Shown here in pieces: positions 1 through 7,649 of a DNA stretch of 64,000 nt; positions within the stretch are counted from its first letter, which is position 1; each line of letters opens with the position of its first letter. Source of the DNA: Pseudacidovorax sp. NFM-22 (GTDB lineage: Bacteria > Pseudomonadota > Gammaproteobacteria > Burkholderiales > Burkholderiaceae_C); the NCBI RefSeq assembly GCF_021401245.1, contig NZ_JACBFY010000006.1:310001-374000 (forward strand), read 5' to 3'. The notes below the pieces were generated by a model. That model did not search any database. It had not been told where the DNA came from and worked only from the letters and a program-made list of their open reading frames with translations. The position numbers and the translations under genes are program-made.

Positions 1-2168
1 AGGCGATGGGCCAGCACGAAGAGCAGCAGGAGCAGCAGCAGCGCGAAGGCGATCACCGGCACGCCCCACGACAGGTGGCGGCGCCATTCGGCCAGGAAGC
101 CGGAGCCTTCGGGCGCGGCGTCGCTGTTGGCCGCGGCGCTGCCGTCGGACCAGGCCACCGGGCCTTCATCGCCCAGCACGGCCAGGTCCCCGCGGTTGAG
201 CACGAAGGGCTTGCCCAGCGCCGGCTGCGTGCCCAGCACCTGGTAGACGAGGCCGTACTGGCCGTGGCTGCTGGCCACCTCGATGGCGCTGGCCTGCGTC
301 AGGCCGCCGACGTCCAGCCAGGGCGACTGCTTGCCGTTGATGCGCAGGTGGCCGTCCTTGACGGACACGCGGGCATTGGCACCGTCGACCGGCACCTGCA
401 GCGCCAGGAAGGGGCGGGCGGGGTTGAAGGCGCCCTGGCCCTGCACCACCAGCTCGGCGCGCACGGGGCTCACGCCCGAGGCGGCGGCGATGCGCACCAG
501 GCGCGGCAGCGTGGCGATGGCGTCGGCCAGGTAGGACTCGGGCACAGCCACCTGCGGGTGGTAGGCCATCAGCGGCAGCAGGCCGACGAAGGTGCCGTCG
601 GGCGCGGCGTCGCCCGTGCGCAGGGCGGTCGTGCGCAGCACCTGCACGGGGTAGGCCTGAGGCGCCTCGTTGCAGCCGTCGTAGTAGGGCTGGCGCTGGA
701 TGGCCACGCGCAGCACGTTGTTCAGGCCCAGCACGTAGCTGGGCACGCGGGCGTCGATGCGCTCGGGATGGCCGTCGGCGTTGAGCTGGCGGGCGCCGAG
801 CAGGGTGTCGTTCCAGTACACCGTGGCCACCGGGCGCGAGCGGCCCGCGCTGGGCGAGACGGCCAGGTCGACGCCGATGTCGGTGGGCAGGCGGCCATCG
901 GCCGACAGCGCGGCCAGCGGCATGGTGACGGTCCAGTCGCCCTTGGCGAGCACGTCGAAGTTGGGGTTGGTGCCACCCCATTGCGTCGGATGGATGACCG
1001 TGCGGCTGGTGGCCTCGGCCTGGTCGGCCTTGTCGATCACGGCATTGCGACCGATGAGCACGTTGCGCCACGCGTCGGCGAAGGCACCGGCGGCCTGCGC
1101 GCCGGCATCTTCGGCCAGCACGATCACGGGCCGCGCACCCAGCGTGGCCAGGCGCACCATGTGCGAGGGCATGCCGTCGGCGGCCAATGCGGTCTGGCGG
1201 CCGCGCCAGTCCGACAGCGCGCGGGCGGCGTCGGCATCGGCATTGAGTTGCGTGGCCAGCGCGTCGAGCGCGGCATTCATCTGCTGGCGCAGGGTGGCGT
1301 CCATGACGAGCAGGTCGCCCGTGGCGGCGCCGGAGCCCAGCACCATCAGCGCGCCCACCTCGGCGGCATCGCGGATCTGGTGGCGGGCCTCGCCGGCGGC
1401 CAGGCCCGAGAAGGCGGGCAGGCCGGCCAGCGCGGGCGGGATCTGCCAGCCCTGGGTGTCGACGCTGTCGCCCACCGCGGGGAAGCTGCGCACGTTGATC
1501 TGGCGGCCGGCCTGTTCCATGGCCAGGCCGATGCGCCAGGCGCTGTCGTAGGCGCCCTTGGACAGCCGCTTGCCGGCCACGATCATCGTGGGCCTGGCGG
1601 GCAGCGCCACCCAGGCGTCGGCCAGGTTGGTCAGGGCGCCGCTGGTGAAGCGGTAGCTGAAGCGGGTGTCGGGCTCGACGGCCAGCACATTGCCCGAGGG
1701 ACGCTCATAGGCGCAGATGCGCTCGGGCGAGTTGTTGATCCAGCTGACGCCCAGGCGCAGGAAGCCGTCGACGATGGTGCGGGTGTCCACCTTCAGCACC
1801 TGGCTGGCGTCGCCCTCGGCCGTGTCCACCCGGGTGGCATAGCTGGGCCGGCCGTTGACGGCCAGCGTCATCGAGGTGCGGGCCTCCTCGGGCTTGTAGT
1901 AGCGGCCGCGGAAGTCGATGCCCGCATCGGCAATCGCCACGTTGCGCGGCACCGGCAGGTAGAACTCCTGCTTGGCGTCGAAGCCGGTGAGCAGCACGGT
2001 GCGGGTGATCCCCAGGTCGGCCAGCGTGAAGCTGCGCGTGACCCAGGTCTCGCCCTGCAGCCGCTGCAGGGCGTCGCCCGCGGGGCTGGCCAGGGCGGCG
2101 ACGGGGGCCAGCAGGCCGATCCCGAGGACCAGTGGAAGAGGATGAAGCAGGCGTTGGGGCAGTCTCAT
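1..2168 (-). CDS. BcsB-like exopolysaccharide synthase accessory protein (partial, 3' end outside window)
   Basis: The frame is open from an ATG at 2168 to the left edge, giving 722 visible residues. The first 25 or so residues form a signal peptide (hydrophobic GIGLLAPVAALAS). A membrane anchor rich in Leu lies at about residues 700-720, so only the extreme C-terminus is missing. The segment between is soluble and beta-rich. It follows the BcsB pattern, including NNSPERICAYE near residue 140, where BcsB-type proteins have a conserved Cys. BcsB is the periplasmic, inner-membrane-anchored subunit that guides cellulose-like polymers. The start overlaps the wecB stop as ATGA, so translation is probably coupled. 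The family assignment rests on architecture and scattered motifs and is not certain. The synthase subunit would be expected just outside the window. Confidence 0.65.
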   Translation of the reverse strand, partial: MRLPQRLLHPLPLVLGIGLLAPVAALASPAGDALQRLQGETWVTRSFTLADLGITRTVLLTGFDAKQEFYLPVPRNVAIADAGIDFRGRYYKPEEARTSMTLAVNGRPSYATRVDTAEGDASQVLKVDTRTIVDGFLRLGVSWINNSPERICAYERPSGNVLAVEPDTRFSYRFTSGALTNLADAWVALPARPTMIVAGKRLSKGAYDSAWRIGLAMEQAGRQINVRSFPAVGDSVDTQGWQIPPALAGLPAFSGLAAGEARHQIRDAAEVGALMVLGSGAATGDLLVMDATLRQQMNAALDALATQLNADADAARALSDWRGRQTALAADGMPSHMVRLATLGARPVIVLAEDAGAQAAGAFADAWRNVLIGRNAVIDKADQAEATSRTVIHPTQWGGTNPNFDVLAKGDWTVTMPLAALSADGRLPTDIGVDLAVSPSAGRSRPVATVYWNDTLLGARQLNADGHPERIDARVPSYVLGLNNVLRVAIQRQPYYDGCNEAPQAYPVQVLRTTALRTGDAAPDGTFVGLLPLMAYHPQVAVPESYLADAIATLPRLVRIAAASGVSPVRAELVVQGQGAFNPARPFLALQVPVDGANARVSVKDGHLRINGKQSPWLDVGGLTQASAIEVASSHGQYGLVYQVLGTQPALGKPFVLNRGDLAVLGDEGPVAWSDGSAAANSDAAPEGSGFLAEWRRHLSWGVPVIAFALLLLLLLFVLAHR

Positions 2169-3340
2169 GCGAAGTCCAGGCTCGGAACGGAAGCGGGTTG
2201 GAGGGGCGGGGGCGCGAACTCGGCCACGGGGCGGCCGCACAGCGCATCGACGATGCGGCGGCAGGCATGGCCGTCGCCGTAGGGGTTGCCGCGGCGGGCG
2301 ATCTCGGCATGGGCGTGCGGGTCGTCCAGCAGGCGCCGGGCGGCGCGCAGGATGCGCTCGGGCGCCGTGCCCACCAGGTGGGCGGTGCCGGCGGCCACGG
2401 CCTCGGGGCGTTCGGTCACGTCGCGCATCACCAGCACGGGTTTGCCGAGGTGGGGCGCCTCTTCCTGCACGCCGCCGGAGTCGGTCAGGATCAGGTGGGC
2501 GCGCCGCATCAGCCAGATGAAGTCCAGGTAGCCGACCGGCTCGATGAGGTGGACGTTGGGCAGGCCGTGCAGCAGCTGCATCACGACGCCGCGCACGTTG
2601 GGGTTCATGTGCACCGGATAGACCACCTCGACGTCGTCGCGCAGGGCCAGCTCGCGCAGGGCGGCGCAGATCTGCCGGAAGCCGTCGCCGAAGTTCTCGC
2701 GCCGGTGGCCGGTGACCAGCACCAGGCGGCGGCCGGGCGTCAGCCAGCCGTAGCGGCCGGAGACGGTGGCCGACAGCGCTGGATCGGCGTCCAGCCGGGC
2801 CAGCGCGGCGGCCAGCGCGTCGATGACGGTGTTGCCCGTCACCCAGGCGCGGCCGCCGAGGTTCTCGCGCCGCAGCGCGTCGCGTGCGGCGGGCGTGGGG
2901 GCGAACATCCACTCGCTCATCACGTCGACGACGCGGCGGTTCATCTCCTCGGGGAAGGGCGCCTTCATGTCTCCGCTGCGCAGGCCCGCCTCCACATGGC
3001 CGACCGGGATGCGCAGGTGGAAGGCCGCCAGGGCGCAGGCGGCGGCCGTGGTGGTGTCGCCATGCACCAGCACGCAGTCAGGGCGCAGTTCGCGCAGCAC
3101 CTCGTCCATGCGCGTCGTGAGGCGGGCGCTGAGCTGGTTGAGCGTCTGGTCCGGCTGCATCACGTCCAGGTCATGGTCGGCCTTCAGGCCGAACAGCCCC
3201 ATGGCCTGCGCCAGCATCTCGCGGTGCTGGCCGGTGATGCACAGGGTGCTGCGCAGCTGGGGCTCCGCAGCCAGCGCGGACACCAGGGGTGCCATCTTGA
3301 TGGCTTCGGGGCGGGTTCCAAAAATCGAGAGGACGTGCAT
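2165..3340 (-). CDS. wecB: UDP-N-acetylglucosamine 2-epimerase (non-hydrolyzing)
   Basis: This 391-residue protein interconverts UDP-GlcNAc and UDP-ManNAc in the cytoplasm, supplying ManNAc units for surface polysaccharides. Family signatures are GTRPEAIKMAP at the N-terminus, HGDTTT, HVEAGLRSGD, GHRRENFGDG and TDSGGVQEEAP, in the usual order. The length matches the family. I start at the ATG at 3340 because the family begins a few residues before GTRPEA; a longer frame adds 11 residues with no support. It is followed by a BcsB-like gene through an ATGA overlap, so the pair probably belongs to an exopolysaccharide locus extending left of the window. The upstream region has paired GTTAAC motifs that may control it. 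Confidence 0.93.
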   Translation of the reverse strand: MHVLSIFGTRPEAIKMAPLVSALAAEPQLRSTLCITGQHREMLAQAMGLFGLKADHDLDVMQPDQTLNQLSARLTTRMDEVLRELRPDCVLVHGDTTTAAACALAAFHLRIPVGHVEAGLRSGDMKAPFPEEMNRRVVDVMSEWMFAPTPAARDALRRENLGGRAWVTGNTVIDALAAALARLDADPALSATVSGRYGWLTPGRRLVLVTGHRRENFGDGFRQICAALRELALRDDVEVVYPVHMNPNVRGVVMQLLHGLPNVHLIEPVGYLDFIWLMRRAHLILTDSGGVQEEAPHLGKPVLVMRDVTERPEAVAAGTAHLVGTAPERILRAARRLLDDPHAHAEIARRGNPYGDGHACRRIVDALCGRPVAEFAPPPLQPASVPSLDFA

Positions 3341-3424
3341 CGGAAAGCGGAAAACGCGCTGCGGCCACGGCACTCGGACGGCGGACTCCGCCGCGTCCCC
3401 GGGGCTCTTGGCTTCAACGGTATG

Positions 3425-3520
3425 GACTGTTAACTTTAGTTAACTATGGTATCGACCGTGCCAGACGAGACGCCGAACTGCAGGTCGAAAAAGCGCGGAA
3501 ATGTGAACTATTGTTAACTA
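3425..3520. promoter_or_regulatory. Two pairs of GTTAAC-type half-sites upstream of wecB
   Basis: GTTAAC occurs at 3429-3434 and again at 3439-3444. GTGAAC at 3503-3508 is followed by GTTAAC at 3513-3518. Within each pair the copies are 10 bp apart, one helical turn, and the pairs are 74 bp apart, about seven turns. In this G+C-rich DNA, such phased A+T-rich copies look like binding sites for a dimeric regulator of the wecB promoter. The regulator is unknown. Confidence 0.45.
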
Positions 3521-3599
3521 ACGGCGAGCGTCGCTGTGCTTTCCCAGCGGAGCCTGACTCGGCGCACCCTGGCCATATGGCCGATGGCCCGGCCCAAAG

Positions 3600-3637
3600 C
3601 AAAAGGTCCCCCTGCCGGTGAAGGCAGGGGGACCTCG
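3600..3637 (-). terminator. Rho-independent terminator of csbD
   Basis: A perfect 13-bp stem (3604-3616 pairing with 3623-3635, AGGTCCCCCTGCC and its complement) has a 6-base loop. Read on the minus strand it is followed by TTTTGCTTT. It lies about 115 bp downstream of the csbD stop. The stretch 3341-3751 has no convincing gene otherwise. Confidence 0.75.
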
Positions 3638-3751
3638 AAAAAAAGGGGGCAGCGGGAATCGCCGCCAGCCATGCGGCCCCGGCGCCCGGCATCTCCGGCC
3701 GCGCCTCCTGGGCGGGCAGCGAAGAAGTGCGGGGCCGGCGGCGGCCCGCGC

Positions 3752-3943
3752 TCAGTGGCGCAGCTTGTCGGCGGTGTCCTTGGCCGCTTCCTTGGTGTCG
3801 CCGTAGGCTTCCTGGGTCTTGCCAGCGGCCTTGTCGACCATGCCTTCGGCCTGCATCTTTTCGCTGCCGACGGCCTTGCCCACGGTCTCCTTGACCGAAC
3901 CCTTGGCCTGCTTCAGGTTGCCCTGCACGGAATCCTTGTTCAT
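3752..3943 (-). CDS. CsbD family stress-response protein
   Basis: This is a 63-residue, hydrophilic, helical protein without Cys or Trp. It begins MNKDSVQGNLKQAKGSVKE and continues with lysine- and alanine-rich repeats of the CsbD type (GSEKMQAEGMVDKAAGKTQ). CsbD-like proteins are small cytoplasmic proteins induced by general stress; the biochemical role is unknown. The start at 3943 is fixed by a strong AGGAGG seven bases upstream; the longer frame has no such site. It stands alone and ends at its own terminator. The 3944-4312 gap upstream carries no gene and must hold its promoter and that of the pilin operon. Confidence 0.88.
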   Translation of the reverse strand: MNKDSVQGNLKQAKGSVKETVGKAVGSEKMQAEGMVDKAAGKTQEAYGDTKEAAKDTADKLRH

Positions 3944-4189
3944 GAATACCTCCTGGTCGAAGCGCCTGCGGCGGGATTGCCCCAGGCATTCGCGATGCGG
4001 CGAATGCATTCCATGCTAGGCAGACAAGGCGCGCCGAACAGGGCGGTGTACGCCATGCCGGCGTAGTGCGGAAAGCTTGCCGCCTGTAGGCGTCGGATGG
4101 CGTCGCCCGCCACGGGCACGCGCGCGCCACTGCCTCGCCGGCGTGGGCCAGTCCATCCCCCAGACGGTGCACGTTGTGGCAAAGCTACT

Positions 4190-4268
4190 AGCACGTCAGT
4201 TCCCGGTCCTGCAAGCAGCCGTTCGATTGACGTCATCGTTACGTCAGTTAACAATTGCGTAACAATTA
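4190..4268 (+). promoter_or_regulatory. Repeat-rich promoter region of the minor pilin operon
   Basis: ACGTCA occurs at 4193-4198, 4230-4235 and 4241-4246. TAACAATT occurs at 4249-4256 and 4260-4267, and GTTAAC at 4247-4252, the same hexamer as upstream of wecB. The last two ACGTCA copies and the two TAACAATT copies are each spaced 11 bp apart. This is probably an activator-binding and promoter region for pilE and the genes after it; no clear -35/-10 pair was identified. Confidence 0.4.
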
Positions 4269-4312
4269 GGCAAGCATCTCCTTTCTTTTCTCCATATTCG
4301 GCAAAGGCCCCG

Positions 4313-4771
4313 ATGAGGTTCAGCACGCGGCACGCTCGGGGCTTCACGCTCATCGAGGTCATGATCGTGGTCGCCATCGTGGCGATCCTCACGGCCATCG
4401 CCCTGCCCAGTTACCGCGACTATGTGCTGCGCGGCCAGATGGTGGACGGCACCAACGGCCTGGCGACGATGCAGGCCAACATGGAGCGGTACTTCCAGGA
4501 CAACCGGCAGTACTCCGACGTGAGCAGCAGCGTGCAGTCGCCCTGCCGCACCGGCACGGACCTGTCGCGTACGGTCGGCAAGTTCCTCATCTCCTGCGAC
4601 AGCACGACGGCCAGCGCCTATTCGATCCAGGCGGTCTCCAGCGCGCTGGGCGGGCTGACCTTCAAGCTCGACCAGACCGGCAAGCGCTCCACCTCGAACC
4701 TGCCCTCCGGCTGGGGCGCCGACTGTGCCAATGCGTGGATCCTCAAGCGAGGCCAGACGTGTCCCTCCTGA
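4313..4771 (+). CDS. pilE: Type IV pilus minor pilin PilE
   Basis: This 152-residue prepilin has a short basic leader ([10 protein letters not shown]) cleaved before the N-methylated Phe in [11 protein letters not shown] hydrophobic N-terminal helix ([22 protein letters not shown]) forms the filament core. The C-terminal part has two Cys pairs (SPCRTG, ISCDST and DCANAW, QTCPS), consistent with a D-region disulphide. It starts the operon pilE-fimT-pilV-pilW-pilX-pilY1; in many relatives pilE is last. The start is the ATG at 4313, just upstream of the leader. Minor pilins prime type IV pilus assembly at the inner membrane together with PilY1. Confidence 0.9.
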   Translation: MRFSTRHARGFTLIEVMIVVAIVAILTAIALPSYRDYVLRGQMVDGTNGLATMQANMERYFQDNRQYSDVSSSVQSPCRTGTDLSRTVGKFLISCDSTTASAYSIQAVSSALGGLTFKLDQTGKRSTSNLPSGWGADCANAWILKRGQTCPS

Positions 4772-5388
4772 GGCGCGGCGCGCGCGGGGGGCGGGGCCGC
4801 GTGGCCGGCTTCACCCTCGTCGAGCTGATGATCACCGTCTCACTGCTGGCGATCCTGCTGGCGGTGGGCGTGCCCTCGCTGGCCGACTGGGTCCGCAACA
4901 GCCGCATCCGCACCGCGGCCAACAACATCCAGGACAGCCTGCGCACCGCCCAGGCCGAGGCGATGAGCCGCAGCCGTCCCATGGTGCTGGTGTTCACCGA
5001 CAGTCCGCCGGCCACCGCCCCCGCGTCGGTGGCCGTGCGCAGCGGCGGCAAGTTCTGGGCCGTCTACCAGCTGCCGCTGGACGGCTCGGCCGAAACGGCG
5101 CAACTGGTCGTCTCGGGCAACTTCAGCGGCGCGGCCGATGGCGTGGCGGTGACGGGGCCCGCGGCCCTGTGCTTCAGCAGCCTGGGGCGCGTCGTGTCCA
5201 CCGGCGCGAGTTCGGGCCTGACGGCCGCCTGCCAGGTGCCCACCGGCACACCGCCGCAGCAGGCCTACAACATCACGCTCACGGGCGCCGACCGCCCCCT
5301 GCGCGTGACCGTGGGCCTGAGCGGCCAGGTGCGCATGTGCGACCCGGCCCGCAACATCACCAGCAGCCCCGACGGCTGCCCGAGCTGA
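4759..5388 (+). CDS. fimT: GspH/FimT family minor pseudopilin
   Basis: This protein of about 209 residues has a basic leader and a prepilin cleavage site [22 protein letters not shown] followed by the GspH/FimT pattern ([35 protein letters not shown]). Two C-terminal Cys residues (VRMCDPA, GCPS) may form a disulphide. I chose the GTG at 4759, preceded by GAGG eight bases upstream; a GTG at 4735 is the alternative. It overlaps the end of pilE by 13 bp. The likely role is in the initiating minor-pilin complex of type IV pili. Confidence 0.85.
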   Translation: MSLLRRGARGGRGRVAGFTLVELMITVSLLAILLAVGVPSLADWVRNSRIRTAANNIQDSLRTAQAEAMSRSRPMVLVFTDSPPATAPASVAVRSGGKFWAVYQLPLDGSAETAQLVVSGNFSGAADGVAVTGPAALCFSSLGRVVSTGASSGLTAACQVPTGTPPQQAYNITLTGADRPLRVTVGLSGQVRMCDPARNITSSPDGCPS

Positions 5389-5395
5389 GCGCCGC

Positions 5396-5821
5396 ATGCC
5401 CCGCCACACCGATCGCGCCGCCCCGTCGCGCGGCCCCCGCCAGGCGGGTGTCGCGCTGATCGAGGTGCTGGTGTCCATCTTGCTCTTCTCCATCGCCCTG
5501 CTGGGGCTGATCGGCCTGCAGGCCCAGGCGACCTCGCTGTCGCTGGAGGCCGACTATCGCAGCCGCGCGGCCCTGCTGGCCGACGAGATCGCCGCCCAGG
5601 TCTGGATGAAGAAGACGGTCGCGCTGGACAACGACGCCATCACGAGCTGGAAGAACAAGGTGGCCTCGTCCGCCAGCCTGCTGCCCAGCGGCACCGGCGG
5701 CTTCGACCGCGTCGGCAGCACCAACGCGGTGGACATCACCATCACCTGGAAGCCGCCCTCGCGCAGCAGCACCGACGCCGCCAGCAGCTTCCGCACGCGG
5801 GTCACCGTGCCTTCGCTGTGA
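5396..5821 (+). CDS. pilV: Type IV pilus modification/minor pilin PilV
   Basis: This 141-residue minor pilin has a leader ending in RQAG and then VALIEVLVSILLFSIALLGL, the PilV form of the prepilin helix with Glu at position +5. It is followed by LQAQATSLSLEADYRSRAALLADEI, typical of PilV. It lies 7 bp after fimT and overlaps pilW by 4 bp (GTGA), as expected for a translationally coupled pilin operon. Known PilV proteins belong to the PilVWX-FimU complex that primes pili. Confidence 0.88.
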   Translation: MPRHTDRAAPSRGPRQAGVALIEVLVSILLFSIALLGLIGLQAQATSLSLEADYRSRAALLADEIAAQVWMKKTVALDNDAITSWKNKVASSASLLPSGTGGFDRVGSTNAVDITITWKPPSRSSTDAASSFRTRVTVPSL

Positions 5822-7023
5822 ACCGGATGGCTGCACGCACGATGCTCCTTCGCGCTGCCGCGGGCCGGCGGTGCGCGCGCGGCGTTTCGCTGATCGAACT
5901 GCTGGTCGCCATGGCGCTGGGCCTGATCGTGGTGCTGGCCGTGATGAGCATGCTGGTGGTGGGCGAGGCCAACCGCCGCACCACCACCGGCACCAACGAC
6001 ATGACCCAGACCGGCGGCTTCACGGTCGCCACGCTCGACCGGGCGCTGCGCTCCGCCGGCGCCGGCTTCGCCCAGGGCTTCGACTGGGGCGTGATGGGCT
6101 GCAAGCTCCATGCGGCGCGCAACGGCACCAACGTGCTGCCGGTGAGCGCCGCCTTCCCGGCCCCCTTCGCAGGCCTGCTGGGCGGCGCGACGGACAGCGC
6201 CGACCTGCGCCTGGCGCCGGTGCTGATCGGCCAGGGCCAGAGCCAGACCGGCTCCGACATCCTCGTCACCATGGGCGGCAGCGCGGCGCTCGGCGACCTG
6301 CCGCGCCTGGTGCGCGGCAATGCCGGCACCCAGAAGATCCTGCTGGACAACACCCTCGGCCTGCAGGCCAACGACGTGCTGCTCATCAGCGCCAAGAGCG
6401 CGGGCGACTGCGTGGTCACGCAGGTCGACGGCAGCTTCGCACCGCCCGCGGGCGGCACCGACACGCTGCCGCTCGCCGGCCTGTACTTCCGCGCCAACAC
6501 CACCAGCAGTTCGCTGGCCGGCATCGCCGGCAGTTCCGATGCCTACATGACCGCCCTCGGCAACCAGGATGCCGACAACCTGCAGATGCAGATGTTCGGC
6601 GTGGGCACCGGCGGCATCCTGTACCGCTACGACCTGCTGCGCTCGACCGGCAGCAGTGCCGCCGAGCCGCTGGCCGAGGGCGTCTATGCGCTGCGGGCGC
6701 TCTATGCCGTGGACAGCAGCGCGACGCCGGACGGCGTGTGGGACGGCGGCTATGTGGCGCCCACGGGCGACTACACCATCAAGACCCTGATGAAGACGCC
6801 GGACACCCAGCGCCGCATCGTCGGCGTGCGCGTGGCCATGCTGGTGCGCAGCCCCGTGTACGAGAAGACGATGGTGTCGCCGGCCACGTACGTGCTGTTC
6901 AGCGACCAGACGGCGCTCAAGTACCCGATCAACCTTTCCGACGACGACCGGCACTACCGCTACCGCGTCGTCGACACCGTCGTTCCCCTGCGCAACCTGC
7001 TGATGAAGCAGCCCGCCTCATGA
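5818..7023 (+). CDS. pilW: Type IV pilus minor pilin PilW
   Basis: This 401-residue protein has a basic leader and the cleavage region RGVSLIELLVAMALGLIVVLAV, followed by the PilW pattern (SMLVVGEANRRTTTG, FTVATLDRALRSAGAGFAQ). It is larger than the other minor pilins, as PilW usually is. The GTG at 5818 overlaps the pilV stop (GTGA). The in-frame ATG at 5827 is an alternative. The pilW stop overlaps the pilX start (ATGA). Confidence 0.88.
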   Translation: MNRMAARTMLLRAAAGRRCARGVSLIELLVAMALGLIVVLAVMSMLVVGEANRRTTTGTNDMTQTGGFTVATLDRALRSAGAGFAQGFDWGVMGCKLHAARNGTNVLPVSAAFPAPFAGLLGGATDSADLRLAPVLIGQGQSQTGSDILVTMGGSAALGDLPRLVRGNAGTQKILLDNTLGLQANDVLLISAKSAGDCVVTQVDGSFAPPAGGTDTLPLAGLYFRANTTSSSLAGIAGSSDAYMTALGNQDADNLQMQMFGVGTGGILYRYDLLRSTGSSAAEPLAEGVYALRALYAVDSSATPDGVWDGGYVAPTGDYTIKTLMKTPDTQRRIVGVRVAMLVRSPVYEKTMVSPATYVLFSDQTALKYPINLSDDDRHYRYRVVDTVVPLRNLLMKQPAS

Positions 7024-7649
7024 GCCTTCGTCCCGTGTCACGGCCGCGTCGCGCGGCCGGCCTGCGGCGCCAGCGTGGCGTCGTGCTCGTCTTCTGCCTG
7101 ATCGTGCTGGTGGTGCTGCTGGCCGGCGGCGTCGCCGTCACGCGCTCGATGAATGCCTCGCTGTCCAACACCGGCAGCCTGGCGCTGCGCCGCGACCTGG
7201 TCAACCAGGCCGAGTCGGCCATCAAGCGCGCCATGGACCAGACCTATCCGGTGGGCGGCACGGCCGCCGCCAACAAGGCGCTCAACTACAGCCCGACGCC
7301 GCTGGCCGTCAACGACATGGGCATTCCCAACGCGCTGCTCACCGACACGGCCTTCGCCGCCGTCGGCAGCACGGCCAACGACACGGACGGCGCCATCGGC
7401 GACCTGACCGGGGGCGTGCGCATCCGCTACGTGGTGGACCGCATGTGCGACATCGCCGCCCAGAGCGCCACCGACCAGGGCCGCGGCCACTGCGTGCCGA
7501 TCACGCGCGAGGCCGTGGGCGGCAGCGCCCAGCTCGCCACCCGGGCGCCGCCGCCGGTGCAGCCCATCTACCGCGTCACCGTGCGCGTGACCGGGCCGCG
7601 CAACACGCAGGTCTTCGTCCAGAGCTCGTTCACCAAGCCCGAAAGCTGA
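7020..7649 (+). CDS. pilX: Type IV pilus assembly protein PilX
   Basis: This 209-residue protein begins with a basic segment (RRAAGLRRQRG) and one hydrophobic helix (VVLVFCLIVLVVLLAGGVAV). It is followed by MNASLSNTGSLALRRDLVNQAESAIKRAM, corresponding to the PilX region where the chain leaves the filament core. It lacks the Glu+5 of classic pilins, as PilX-like proteins often do. It starts inside the pilW stop (ATGA) and ends one base into the pilY1 start (TGATG). Its position between pilW and pilY1 supports the assignment. Confidence 0.86.
   Translation: MSLRPVSRPRRAAGLRRQRGVVLVFCLIVLVVLLAGGVAVTRSMNASLSNTGSLALRRDLVNQAESAIKRAMDQTYPVGGTAAANKALNYSPTPLAVNDMGIPNALLTDTAFAAVGSTANDTDGAIGDLTGGVRIRYVVDRMCDIAAQSATDQGRGHCVPITREAVGGSAQLATRAPPPVQPIYRVTVRVTGPRNTQVFVQSSFTKPES

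Noticed and set aside
6-2282. Plus-strand frame of 758 codons opposite the BcsB-like gene
   Set aside because: Low-complexity Gly/His/Arg/Gln-rich product with no domain; it is the shadow of the minus-strand gene caused by high G+C at third codon positions.
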